Part shown: positions 44,214-52,359 of the stretch, piece by piece
How the letters are laid out: each line of letters starts with the position of its first letter
Position numbering within the stretch: position 1 is the first letter of the stretch
Assembly (NCBI RefSeq): GCF_028283785.1
Contig: NZ_JAPWKB010000019.1
Coordinates: 454,001-518,000 of the forward strand
Origin: Paraburkholderia sp.
Lineage (GTDB): Bacteria > Pseudomonadota > Gammaproteobacteria > Burkholderiales > Burkholderiaceae
Length of the DNA: 64,000 nucleotides
Reading direction: 5' to 3'
Notes under the pieces: model-generated
The model's input: the letters and a program-made list of their open reading frames with translations, nothing else
The model's database searches: none
What the model was told of the DNA's origin: nothing
Position numbers and translations under genes: made by a program

Positions 44214-44265
44214 GTTGTTCCTTGAAGGTTGCTGCGGCCCGTGCTCTCGCGCGGAAACGCCTTGC

Positions 44266-44691
44266 ACGGACCACGCGACGGGCGCTGTCTTGGTGGTGCG
44301 TTGGCTTGATCGCATCTCGCGGCGATACGACGAGCTACACGAGACGATGCAGCGCCTAATGAAGAAAGGCGTTCGCGTGGAATGCACGCTCAACGAGATG
44401 GCCTTCGACGGCCAAGAGACCGATGCGACGCGCAAGGCCATCCGTGACGCCATCTTGGCCTTCATGGCGGCCCAAGGTGAGGCGGACTATCGGAACCGGC
44501 GTGAGATGCAGGCAAGAGGCATCGCCATTGCAAAACAGGAGGGGAAGTACAAGGGCCGCAAACCAGCGGTCAGTTATGAAGAGGTCCGGGCGTACCACGC
44601 CGAGCATGGGGGCTCGGTGCGGACGCTGGCGGAACACTTTGGGGTAGGCGTGGCGACAATCTCCCGCGCCTTGAATGCAGCAAACGACTAA
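44266..44691 (+). pseudogene. 5'-truncated serine recombinase (invertase/resolvase)
   Basis: The C-terminal ~140 residues of a small serine recombinase: LVVRWLDRISRRYDELHETM, FMAAQGEADYRNRREMQARG, a GKYKGRKPAV hinge and a C-terminal helix-turn-helix (VRTLAEHFGVGVATISRAL). The N-terminal part with the catalytic serine (normally near residue 10) is absent; upstream the frame runs into antisense of the neighbouring gene. It cannot recombine DNA, though the HTH might still bind it. Confidence 0.75.
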
Positions 44692-44708
44692 CAACTAGGA
44701 CCAGCATT

Positions 44709-45053
44709 ATGAACTCAACGCAAGCAAATGCAAATCAACTGCCCGCCCATGTCGTCGCAGCGGTCACCAGCGCCGCTGGTATCGCTTCGCGCATCTTGGC
44801 CCGTGATTACGGCGTCTCCATATCGAAAGGCCAACTGCGTGCCCAAGGCATCGAGTTGGCACATCAACAGAGCGCCCTTGGCGGTGGCAAGCATCCACTC
44901 CCCGAGCACGAGGCGTTTGTACAGGAGGTCATGATCGTCGCGCTTACGGAACACTACGCCCCAGCGGCCCAGGTGCCCTCATCAGTCAGAGCGCTCACGG
45001 TGGCTGAAGAGCGGGCGCTGCTGGACCGTCTCAGCGGACGTGAGGCGCACTGA
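44709..45053 (+). CDS. Hypothetical island protein
   Basis: A 114-residue, mostly helical acidic protein with no recognised family (SAAGIASRILARDYGVSISK; a C-terminal TVAEERALLDRLSGREAH). It starts 17 bp after the recombinase remnant and ends before a strong terminator, so it forms its own short unit. Confidence 0.55.
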   Translation: MNSTQANANQLPAHVVAAVTSAAGIASRILARDYGVSISKGQLRAQGIELAHQQSALGGGKHPLPEHEAFVQEVMIVALTEHYAPAAQVPSSVRALTVAEERALLDRLSGREAH

Positions 45054-45082
45054 GCCCAAAGCGCCGAGGAGCGATACCCGAG

Positions 45083-45107
45083 GCCCGCCCGCAAGGCGGG
45101 CTTTTTT
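45083..45107 (+). terminator. Rho-independent terminator
   Basis: 7-bp stem GCCCGCC / GGCGGGC with a 5-nt loop, followed by six T residues, 29 bp after the stop at 45053. Confidence 0.9.
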
Positions 45108-45272
45108 GCGTCTCCGTGGCAGCAGGAGATTCCCTCGACCATCCCACAACGCGGCATGGGGAGGGTACGGGGGAATCTGGCTCGCGCGGCAACCAACACC
45201 CTGTCACGGATTTTCGTGAGTAAAATGGGTCCGGTTATCCAGCGACCCAAGAACTCGCCTCAGGAGCGGCCC

Positions 45273-45458
45273 ATGAATCACAAGGAATACCAAGCCCAGG
45301 TCGAGCGGGTGTTCGCTGACACAGCGAGGGCATATGAACGCAGTAGAGGCCCTTGGGGGTTCGCGAGGCAACTGGGAGCGTTTATCGTGGGCGGCGTAGT
45401 GACCGCAGGCATGGTCGCCGGGTTCGCCGTGCTGTTGATCCATCTCCACCCCAAGTGA
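45273..45458 (+). CDS. Small single-pass membrane protein
   Basis: A 61-residue protein with a charged helical N-terminus (EYQAQVERVFADTARAYERS) and one membrane helix (about residues 33-56, GAFIVGGVVTAGMVAGFAVL) with a short C-terminal tail. AGGAG lies 7-8 bases before the ATG at 45273. No family recognised; perhaps a holin-like or membrane-anchored island protein. Confidence 0.6.
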   Translation: MNHKEYQAQVERVFADTARAYERSRGPWGFARQLGAFIVGGVVTAGMVAGFAVLLIHLHPK

Positions 45459-45481
45459 CGTTTGGTGCATCGACCGGATTA

Positions 45482-45824
45482 GCGTCTCTCCTTCTCTATA
45501 GAGTTCTGTGCGTTATCTTCGAGAGCCTTGCTGGGCAAGGGTTTGCGACTACATTCGCCCCCCCAGAATCCGAAGGCCGTCGCTGAACACACCCCCTCAG
45601 AAACAAACATTGGTCGACCTAATGGGTATGTGGTCGAGACGGCACGGGGCACTCACGCTTCGCATAGCTCCTTGGTCGTCCCCGTGAATCTCCCAGCGAC
45701 AATCAACACGCTCACATAGCGTCTTTCCTTCTCTATAGGGTTCTGTGCGTTATCTCTGAAACCCTTGCTGGGTAAGGGTTTGCGGCCCATCAAAAAGATA
45801 ACGCACATCGGCCTATAGAGAGAG
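45482..45824. repeat. Origin-like repeat cluster
   Basis: A ~66-bp unit occurs at 45482-45547 and 45719-45785 in the same orientation, with the core CTTCTCTATAG and TTCTGTGCGTTATCT. A shorter inverted copy of the core lies at 45796-45824. Within the second unit AAACCCTT / AAGGGTTT forms a further hairpin. No gene lies in this 372-bp interval. The arrangement beside a helicase-like gene suggests a replication origin or regulatory region of the element. Confidence 0.65.
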
Positions 45825-45831
45825 GTGAACG

Positions 45832-47829
45832 CTACACGCGGACCATCGAGCGGCCATCTCTACGCCAGGTGCCGCACTCGCGCCCCATGTCGTCGCGGCC
45901 CGTCTCGATGACGCGTCGGGTCAACCGGTCGCCCCAGCGTTCCGCCAGGCCCGCCAGCGCCTCGTCGTTCAGCTTCTTCAGCGAGACCTTAGTGACGTTG
46001 CTGGGCTGGTCCGTCAGATACCGCTCCATCGCTTCCGCCACATCCACCACCGGGTCGGGCTCGGAGACCCATTGGACTCCTGGCATCACTTCGCGCAACC
46101 GAGAGCGGACCTTGCGGGTCGATGTCGCGTTAGGCAGGTGCATGACCATGCGGCAAGCCTTCCCATTGTCCATGGTCCGACTCGAACCCCGAGCGCTCGC
46201 CTGGTAGATGGCGGAGATGGTCTCCGATAGATGCACGTCGCTGACCTCAGCGGTGGTCGTTGAAAGCGCAATGTCCCGCGCCTGGCCGCGCATCTGAGCG
46301 TGGACCGCTTCCCGAGGCAGGAACTGAAGCCCCGCCAGCACGACCGTTGTACAAAACTTCAGGTCAGAGCGAGAGGTCTCCTGGCCCCAAGTGAGGAAGT
46401 TGACGCGCGGGCGAAGACTCCCTGCGTTCACCGGGTCCACCTCGGCCTTCAGCGGGATTTGCTCGTTCGGGTCGATCCCGGCGCGGCGCAGGCCGTCCCT
46501 GAGAATGCCTTCGTAGTCCATGGCGTTCCGTGTTTCCCGCGTCTTGAACGTGAACACCAGCACGTGCTCATCGACGGGCGCGCACTTCACGGCGTTCACC
46601 ACGTAGTCAATGAAACGCCCCGGCCCCTTGTCGTCTAGGTCAGCAGTCACGGATTCACGACCGGCTGCGAGATGCGTGTGCCGGACGGTGACGTTTTCGA
46701 ACGTCTTAATGCGGGCATCGTAGCCCACCAGCGCGTCCTTCAGCGTCTTGTCGTATTGGTACAGCATACGCACCCGAAAGGAAGCGTCTAGGACCGCCAC
46801 GCCCTGGATACCGTCATCTAGGCATGGACGGAAGGTCAGAAGCGCGTCAGCGTGACCTATGCCCGTCACAATGGTGTCCGTGCCGCACATTTCAATGAAG
46901 TCCCTGAGCGTCTGGGTATGCGCCCGTAGGTCTTTCGCTGACCTGGAGCCTGATGTCTGCCGCAGTGCGTCGGTAAGCTCTCGGCGGTGCTGGTCGCGTT
47001 CGGGCTCCGACAGTTCGATACGGAACGGCTTGGGCTCGCATGCCTTACCGGATTCGGCGGCCTTCGCCTGACGTCGCAATTCGCGTTCAACGGTCTGCTC
47101 CACGCCTGCCAGGAAATCCCGAGCGGCCCCGAAAGCCAGGCGACGCGTTGCGGCGTCCATCGCGTCCGCGAGGTCGAGCCAGGTCATCGCTTTGCCCTCG
47201 GATCGGAACATGGCTTCATCATTGATGAGCAACGACCGGGGAAGGCCCTGATAGTGATACCAGTCCAGTGCGTTCCCGTTCTTCACCCGCATGTGTGTGC
47301 ACAGCAGTATCGGGCGTGTGTGCGGAGCAGAGTCGGCGGCCATGCTCGATTTGCCATCGGGCGGGCAGTAGCCAGGCGGCGGGGCTCCAGTGGTCCAGGC
47401 GCCGCTCGTGGGGTCCAGATCGTATTTATGAAACAGACCGATGCTGTCGCGCGGGACGCCCGCCTTCACCATCTCGCGAACCAGGTCGCACAGGGATTCA
47501 ACCTGCTCGCATGCAATGGCGACCGAGAGACTCCCGAGACGCCCAAGGCGATGCGCAGCAGCGCACCAGGCAACGATAGCTTGCGACTTGCCGCTACCGG
47601 TGGGAGCGCCGAAGGCTCGGCGGTCACGGGCACCCTCAGCGAGGCGAGTGAAGCCGTCCAGCATCATATTGAGGGCCTTGCGATGGTCCGAGCCCAGGCG
47701 GTTTCCATAGGCTTGCAGGCGGGCGCACAGGATGTCCAGCGCGAGGCTGGTGAGGCGCATGCCGGGAGTGGGGATGCCGGTGGACTCGGGGTCGGCCTGG
47801 GTCGGCGGGAGTTCTTCGATTGTTGTCAT
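45832..47829 (-). CDS. Helicase-like P-loop ATPase of the island
   Basis: A 665-residue protein with Walker A GAPTGSGKSQA (Lys81) and a probable Walker B LLINDEAMF at about residue 200. The middle and C-terminal parts (VLVFTFKTRETRNAMDYEGI, then FCTTVVLAGLQFLPREAVHAQM) resemble superfamily-2 helicase second domains. It may drive replication of the element with the repeat cluster just beyond its 3' end. No primase motifs seen. The family is not one I can name. It is the second of two genes on this strand after the protein at 47900, separated by 70 bp. Confidence 0.8.
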   Translation of the reverse strand: MTTIEELPPTQADPESTGIPTPGMRLTSLALDILCARLQAYGNRLGSDHRKALNMMLDGFTRLAEGARDRRAFGAPTGSGKSQAIVAWCAAAHRLGRLGSLSVAIACEQVESLCDLVREMVKAGVPRDSIGLFHKYDLDPTSGAWTTGAPPPGYCPPDGKSSMAADSAPHTRPILLCTHMRVKNGNALDWYHYQGLPRSLLINDEAMFRSEGKAMTWLDLADAMDAATRRLAFGAARDFLAGVEQTVERELRRQAKAAESGKACEPKPFRIELSEPERDQHRRELTDALRQTSGSRSAKDLRAHTQTLRDFIEMCGTDTIVTGIGHADALLTFRPCLDDGIQGVAVLDASFRVRMLYQYDKTLKDALVGYDARIKTFENVTVRHTHLAAGRESVTADLDDKGPGRFIDYVVNAVKCAPVDEHVLVFTFKTRETRNAMDYEGILRDGLRRAGIDPNEQIPLKAEVDPVNAGSLRPRVNFLTWGQETSRSDLKFCTTVVLAGLQFLPREAVHAQMRGQARDIALSTTTAEVSDVHLSETISAIYQASARGSSRTMDNGKACRMVMHLPNATSTRKVRSRLREVMPGVQWVSEPDPVVDVAEAMERYLTDQPSNVTKVSLKKLNDEALAGLAERWGDRLTRRVIETGRDDMGRECGTWRRDGRSMVRV

Positions 47830-47899
47830 TTCCGGTCGTAAACGAAAAACAGCCCCCGAAGGGGCCGTTGTGAGCGATAGGGTTCTACCCTGTGCGGAG

Positions 47900-48877
47900 T
47901 TAGTCGTCTTCCCAAGCAGCCTTTCGCTTCTCGCGGGCGCGAAGACGCAAGACGTCTCTCAATTCCCGCTCCGCACGTTCGGCAATCTGCGTCGCTGAAC
48001 GCAGCGCCCGCGCACAGCGCGATATTTCGACGGTCGCGACTCGAAGCGCGTCTGCTGCGGCCTGTAGTGCTATGTCTTCGGGCGCGGGCGCTCGCTTCGT
48101 GGTCTGCTGCTGATACCGCCAACTACGGATAGACGACGGGTTCGTCATGTTGCCGGGAATTTCCCCAAGGCTCTCGATGTTGGCGGCGAGCCAAATCGCC
48201 GCAGGTGGATCGGGGATGTCATCAAAGCCTTTTGCCCTAAGCCATGCGCCGTAAGCGCCGTGACGTTCGAGGGCCGTTGAATTCTTCCCGACCTCTAGAG
48301 CCTCTCCGACCTCACGCCACCATTGGATATGTTCATTCTTAGATTTTTCGCGACGGACTTTTGCCGCTGGTCCAGAGCCGCGCGACACTGACCGTCGAGC
48401 AGACGCTGATTCTTTGATACGCGCCCACGCGGCCTGCCCGCGAGTGACCAGCGTCAGGTCGTCCATCAGTTTGATGCGCTTTGTACTTCCGCGAGATTTT
48501 GGGCGCTTGGATGTGGTTTCATCTTGGACCGTGCGGTGGATTCGTTGCGTTTGAAGTTTTACGGCGCGATCTCGATACCATTCTCGAATTCCGGCAGGAA
48601 CGGTTCCCTGCGTGACACGACTCTTGGCGGCGCTCGCGAACTCTTCGGCACCGGTCTGCGCGAGCGCCGGAATGCCTGCGAGATCGTGGGCGTGGCACCA
48701 GCGGCCAAAGCTGGCGTTGTCGGGGCACTCCCTGCGACCAATGAGCAGCGCACGCCCCAAAGCCTGCCACTCCCATCGCATTACAGGTCGGGACGCTTGG
48801 ATGGTCGCCCAGGCTTTGCGCCCGCGAGCGATTAGCTCTGTCTCATCTGCGGTCGTTATCGTGAGGGGATCACACAT
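47900..48877 (-). CDS. Hypothetical protein with two related modules
   Basis: A 325-residue protein, no named family. An ~85-residue module seems to occur twice. Residues ~10-85 read ELIARGRKAWATIQ ... WQALGRALLIGRR ... FGRWCHAHDLAGIP. Residues ~140-230 read LVTRGQAAWARIK ... WREVGEALEVGKN ... YGAWLRAKGFDDIP. A Lys/Arg-rich linker separates them, and a helical coiled-coil-like tail (about 260-325) follows. Its ATG overlaps an ATG on the opposite strand. It lies upstream of the helicase-like gene and may act in the element's replication or control. Confidence 0.7.
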   Translation of the reverse strand: MCDPLTITTADETELIARGRKAWATIQASRPVMRWEWQALGRALLIGRRECPDNASFGRWCHAHDLAGIPALAQTGAEEFASAAKSRVTQGTVPAGIREWYRDRAVKLQTQRIHRTVQDETTSKRPKSRGSTKRIKLMDDLTLVTRGQAAWARIKESASARRSVSRGSGPAAKVRREKSKNEHIQWWREVGEALEVGKNSTALERHGAYGAWLRAKGFDDIPDPPAAIWLAANIESLGEIPGNMTNPSSIRSWRYQQQTTKRAPAPEDIALQAAADALRVATVEISRCARALRSATQIAERAERELRDVLRLRAREKRKAAWEDD

Positions 48878-48998
48878 GGATGGCGACGGCAGTGACGAAG
48901 TATTGCTTATGGATGAATCTTCGCAAGCGCTGGTCGCGTATCTGTACGGCCGGGAGCACGCAGCGGACCGGTCATCCAGCGGTGACTATCGCCAATAA
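48876..48998 (+). CDS. Possible 40-residue acidic protein
   Basis: Short frame starting ATG at 48876, preceded by GAGGGG about 8 bases upstream, giving an acidic peptide (DGDGSDEVLLMDESSQALVA). The start codon overlaps that of the divergent gene ending at 48877. Real existence is uncertain. Confidence 0.3.
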   Translation: MDGDGSDEVLLMDESSQALVAYLYGREHAADRSSSGDYRQ

Positions 48999-49020
48999 AA
49001 AAGCCGCCCGAAGGCGGCTT
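48993..49020 (-). terminator. Rho-independent terminator of the Ntn-hydrolase-like gene
   Basis: 8-bp stem AAGCCGCC / GGCGGCTT with loop CGAA. On the minus strand it is followed by six T residues, 21 bp after the stop at 49041. Confidence 0.85.
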
Positions 49021-49040
49021 CTCGTGCTGACGAAGATGAA

Positions 49041-49775
49041 TCACTTCCAACCGAATACGTTGGCCAGCGCATCATGAAATCCCTTTTTTTCCGCAGCGGT
49101 CCAGTCGCGATCCATTCCGTCAAAGGGGGCGCTCGGCGCGATTTCGCCGTTAGCGATCTTCTGACCAAACTCTTCCAATCCCGCGTCATTGGCAGCGGCC
49201 ATCTTGAAAGGGACAGCAGAAGGAGTTGCGGTTGTGTCATTGATAGACATAACGAGTCCTCTCGTGTGCAGTGCGTTATTAACCATCTGGATGGTGACGG
49301 GTGCCGAAGGATACAGATTGTGCTTGCTGTCCTTGACACTGAAATATTTCACCTCACCACCGCTGTAAATGTCTTTACTCTTCGCCGTCTCGACGCACTT
49401 CAATGCGTCGCGATTCTTGATCCAACAGCCTCGCGCATGATCGCGACCTGATCCCGCGAAGTGGGAAACCTCATGCACGTGATAGTCGCCCACCGACATG
49501 ATCACCGTCCCCGTCGCCTTACTAACGACACAGACAGACATTCCTTTAGTCTCTGTGGGCTGGTGTTCAGGGCTGGTCGGGTTCGTCCGCAGCCAGTGCT
49601 TCCATTCCTGAACCCGATCACCCCGTCCGGCAAACATGAAGGCTGCGCCTTCAACTACCTCGATCTTTTCGAAGCCAGTGTCGTCCAGATAAATCAAGTA
49701 GTTACCGTACCTGTACGACCACCGCGAGTCTGTGGCAACGACCACAGATGCCCCATCGAATACGTTCGTTGTCAT
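49041..49775 (-). CDS. Putative proteasome/HslV-like Ntn hydrolase
   Basis: A 244-residue protein of the island. The first ~65 residues follow the beta-subunit pattern of proteasome/HslV Ntn hydrolases. MTTNV would expose an N-terminal Thr after Met removal. VVVATDSRWS aligns with the 'ATxRR' strand carrying the catalytic Asp. FEKI supplies a Lys at about residue 37, near the catalytic Lys of the family, and AAFMFAGRGDRVQEWKHWL matches the next strand-helix. The later part is less clear. Normal HslV is about 175 residues, so this is longer. It is not accompanied by an HslU-like ATPase. The assignment is by eye. Confidence 0.7.
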   Translation of the reverse strand: MTTNVFDGASVVVATDSRWSYRYGNYLIYLDDTGFEKIEVVEGAAFMFAGRGDRVQEWKHWLRTNPTSPEHQPTETKGMSVCVVSKATGTVIMSVGDYHVHEVSHFAGSGRDHARGCWIKNRDALKCVETAKSKDIYSGGEVKYFSVKDSKHNLYPSAPVTIQMVNNALHTRGLVMSINDTTATPSAVPFKMAAANDAGLEEFGQKIANGEIAPSAPFDGMDRDWTAAEKKGFHDALANVFGWK

Positions 49776-50077
49776 TGTTTTTCAGCACTTTCTGTGCCGC
49801 TCTCTTTCTTGCAATGCGTTCTTTTTCTAGCGTCGCGAATTGTGCGCCATACGCAAAAATCACACAAGTCAGACGTAAGTGGATTTCAGTCGATATCGCA
49901 ACAATTCCACCGCACTCGGCAATTTTTGCCGCCCCGAGACCACTGAGTGCTCGCAGCACTCAGTGTAATCCGAACCGTCAATTTTCGTCAGCAGAGACAA
50001 CAATAAAAGTATGCGGAACGTTTATTAATCGGTGAAGGCGGGAACGCATTGAGGCTGGTCAAAACGTCGCAGTCGGC
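49776..50077. other. 302-bp gap with a palindrome, no gene seen
   Basis: Between the integrase gene and the Ntn-hydrolase-like gene. A perfect palindrome is at 49941-49965 (CACTGAGTGCT, 3-nt loop, AGCACTCAGTG). No T run follows, so it may be an operator for element control. An 85-codon minus-strand frame here has no family features. Confidence 0.55.
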
Positions 50078-51766
50078 TCACGCCTTAGGCCAAGGGATGC
50101 GATCCAATGCCGTCTTCATGGCGGGCACCGTAACGTTAGCGGTATAAACTCTCCGTCCACTTGAACCCGTTGCCGCGTGCCCAGTAACTGCGTCGGCGGT
50201 CTCGGTGTTCACGCCGACCTCAGCGAGCCACGTGCGAAGGGTGTGGCGAAATCTGTGCGCCCCGTTCAGGCCACCGGAGGGCAGGCCTGCGTATGCACGG
50301 AACGCCCTGAGCCACTTAACTGCGACATCGCTGGGGCCTGAGATTGTCCCGTGCATCGCAGGGAACAAAGGACCGCTTAGCTTCGCTGTGGACTGAAGCC
50401 AAACTGCAAACCATTGGTTCTGGAGCAAATGATCGGGTAGGGGTACGGTTCGCTCGGACTCAGCAGTCTTGACCGTACCCGCCTCGGCGGTAATGCGAAT
50501 CACGGTGAGGCCACCGCGCTGTTGAATGTCTTGGGCGCGTAGCTGGGCAATCTCGCCAATGCGTGCCCCGGTGTGCAAGGTCAGCAGCAACATTGCGCGA
50601 CCCTCGGCGGGACTCACGCCGCGCCAGTGGGGCACTTCGTCCATCTTGTCTGTGAACAGGCAATTACTGAACATAGTCGCGAGTTCCTTGTCCGACCACG
50701 GCTCTCGGCGTTGCGCTCCTTCGGTCTTGTCAAAGGTCAGGTCCACCGGGTTGCGCTCGATCAGGTCAAGCTTCACGGCTAGATTCAATAGTGCATTGAT
50801 GTAGCTGGCGTGATTGTGGGCGGTCTTGTTGCCAAACTTCTGTTTAGGATCGAGCAGGAAAGACACGAACTTTGCGCCGGTAGCCTTCGAGATGTCTTTC
50901 AGCTTCGGGTCGCTGGTGGCTAGAGCCCACAGCGCCAGCGCCCGCTTGCACGCGCTGGTGGTCTTCGCTGGCGGTTTGGTCCGCGTAATCCACTCGGGCA
51001 GGACATCGGCCAACTTGACCGGAGTTTCCGGCGCAGCTTGATTCCCGGTCGCGTCCCCGGGAGGCTTGGGGGCGGGCGGCGTCTCAACCGACTGCCCTGC
51101 ATCGCGGGCTTCCACGGCCTCCCATGCCTTCACGATGGCTCGCATGATTCGCCCCAGTCCCACACGCGCAGACGGTTGACCCCAATCCACAACGACCCCG
51201 AGCGCCGCGCATGCGGCCAGAGCGGCCTGCTGCGCTGTGTCGAGCCTGCCTCGGCTCAAGTCGGTTCTCACGCCAAACACAATCGACCGGTGGAGGGCGC
51301 TAAGGCTGTCATGTTGGGCGTCCCCGAGATAGCTACCGATTGCGTCCCAAGTAGTGTTTCTTACGGGCTTTCCCGTGAGCCAGCCAGGCTGCGTCGGGCT
51401 TATGTGCCTCATCACTTGCCCTAACTCATCAGGGTTGAAGCGTATGCCATCATCGAAGGCGAGAATAGCTCGGGCCTCACGGTCGCAGATAAACGCAATT
51501 AATTCGTCTGTAATCGGCGTGAACGGAGCAGGGCGTGTGCTAGTCCGCATGTCTTCAAATCGGCGCTTCCACTCCGCAATGATCGCGTGCGCTCGCGCGG
51601 ACGCCTCGTTGGGATCGGACGTTTTTAGGCTTGCACGGAATGCGTCGGTCGCCGGTTTCCCGTGCGCTTGCTGTGGAAACAGATGGCGTATATCGTCAGG
51701 AATGACGACCCGCAGTTGATAGACGGAGCCGCGAAGGCTGACTCCGGTGGGCAGTTTGGACGGCAT
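50078..51766 (-). CDS. Tyrosine-type site-specific integrase
   Basis: A 562-residue integrase of the island. The N-terminal region (VSLRGSVYQLRVVIPDDIRH) is a DUF6538-type integrase domain, and a SAM-like core-binding domain lies around 320-400. The catalytic domain has Arg402 (HTGARIGEI), His504 and Arg507 (HRFRHTLRTW), His530 (TGHAATG) and nucleophile Tyr541 (RRVYTAN). Start ATG at 51766 with TCTGGAG upstream. The open frame extends into ssrA, but that part is tmRNA sequence and not protein. It integrates into the tmRNA 3' end 115 bp away. Confidence 0.93.
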   Translation of the reverse strand: MPSKLPTGVSLRGSVYQLRVVIPDDIRHLFPQQAHGKPATDAFRASLKTSDPNEASARAHAIIAEWKRRFEDMRTSTRPAPFTPITDELIAFICDREARAILAFDDGIRFNPDELGQVMRHISPTQPGWLTGKPVRNTTWDAIGSYLGDAQHDSLSALHRSIVFGVRTDLSRGRLDTAQQAALAACAALGVVVDWGQPSARVGLGRIMRAIVKAWEAVEARDAGQSVETPPAPKPPGDATGNQAAPETPVKLADVLPEWITRTKPPAKTTSACKRALALWALATSDPKLKDISKATGAKFVSFLLDPKQKFGNKTAHNHASYINALLNLAVKLDLIERNPVDLTFDKTEGAQRREPWSDKELATMFSNCLFTDKMDEVPHWRGVSPAEGRAMLLLTLHTGARIGEIAQLRAQDIQQRGGLTVIRITAEAGTVKTAESERTVPLPDHLLQNQWFAVWLQSTAKLSGPLFPAMHGTISGPSDVAVKWLRAFRAYAGLPSGGLNGAHRFRHTLRTWLAEVGVNTETADAVTGHAATGSSGRRVYTANVTVPAMKTALDRIPWPKA

Positions 51767-51880
51767 GTGTGTCGCTCCAGATTGACACACTGCGCCGACA
51801 CGCTTTCCCTTAGTCATCCCCGTGAAACCCTTGCCAGTGCTGGTTTTCCTTGCCTGGCGGGTTTTCCCAGCGATTGATAT

Positions 51881-51909
51881 TGGTGGAGGCGGCGGGAATC
51901 GAACCCGCG
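51881..51909. repeat. attR-type repeat (3' end of tmRNA)
   Basis: 29 bp identical to 41180-41208; here it is the genuine end of the functional tmRNA, including the encoded CCA. Confidence 0.92.
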
Positions 51910-52250
51910 TCCAGAAGCACTCTACGACCAGTTCTACATGTGTAGTTCTGTCTTTTGATTTAACCGCAACGACGCGGACGAACACGCTGCGTTACGGCGA
52001 TTCACTAATTTTTCGACCCGGATGTCGTGACACCACCAAGGCTTAACTGACGTATATGACCTCTGTCGGTATTGCTACCGGTCTTGCGACTCTAGCCCGT
52101 CAGTGAACTAGGCAGAGGACGGCAGCCCTTAGGCTGCCAGTGCGAACGTTTCGTCGTTTGCAGTTACGTTTTTCCCGCTGATTTACGAGGTTACGGGGCC
52201 TCGACATGCCCTGGCCGCTTCGCAACCCCTGTCGAAACCAGGTCGCCCCC
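51881..52250 (-). ncRNA. ssrA: tmRNA (ssrA)
   Basis: A 370-nt tmRNA. The 5' end begins GGGGGCGACCTGGTTTCGAC and the 3' end is a tRNA-like T arm (GGTTCGATTCCCGCC) with encoded CCA. The tag frame at 52161-52129 encodes ANDETFALAA followed by TAA. It rescues stalled ribosomes and marks the truncated protein for proteolysis with SmpB. The 3' end serves as the integration site of the adjacent island and is restored by it; its natural terminator now lies at 41134-41168. Confidence 0.96.
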
Positions 52251-52266
52251 GCAGCTAAGATGCCCT

Positions 52267-52295
52267 GATATATTGGGCGAAAGAGGATTTTACAA
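52267..52295 (-). promoter_or_regulatory. ssrA: Probable sigma-70 promoter of ssrA
   Basis: On the minus strand TTGTAA (52295-52290), a 17-bp spacer and TATATC (52272-52267), 16 bp before the mature tmRNA 5' end, leaving room for a short leader removed by RNase P. Confidence 0.7.
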
Positions 52296-52359
52296 TAGTT
52301 CGGTAAGCCTGTCCCGATTGTTCTCGGCCGCTATGATCAATCGCGCAGATTCGCCGCGC

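Larger units (their letters stand above)
41180..51909. mobile_element. 10.7-kb integrative element inserted in the ssrA (tmRNA) 3' end
   Basis: Bounded by an exact 29-bp direct repeat (41180-41208 and 51881-51909) that equals the last 29 bases of tmRNA, a classic integrase attachment site. The integrase gene lies next to the intact ssrA. Gene content: integrase, Ntn-hydrolase-like protein, a duplicated-module protein, a helicase-like ATPase, an origin-like repeat cluster, a small membrane protein, gene remnants and two HEPN-type genes. There are no phage structural genes, so it resembles a satellite or small genomic island. Parts (41.4-43.7 kb) have clearly lower GC than the chromosome. Confidence 0.9.

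Noticed and set aside
49702..49959. 85-codon minus-strand frame between int and the Ntn-hydrolase-like gene
   Set aside because: Overlaps the start of a better-supported gene and lacks family features.
51767..51985. N-terminal extension of the integrase into ssrA
   Set aside because: The extra residues are translated tmRNA sequence; the DUF6538-like domain starts right after the ATG at 51766, which has its own ribosome-binding site.
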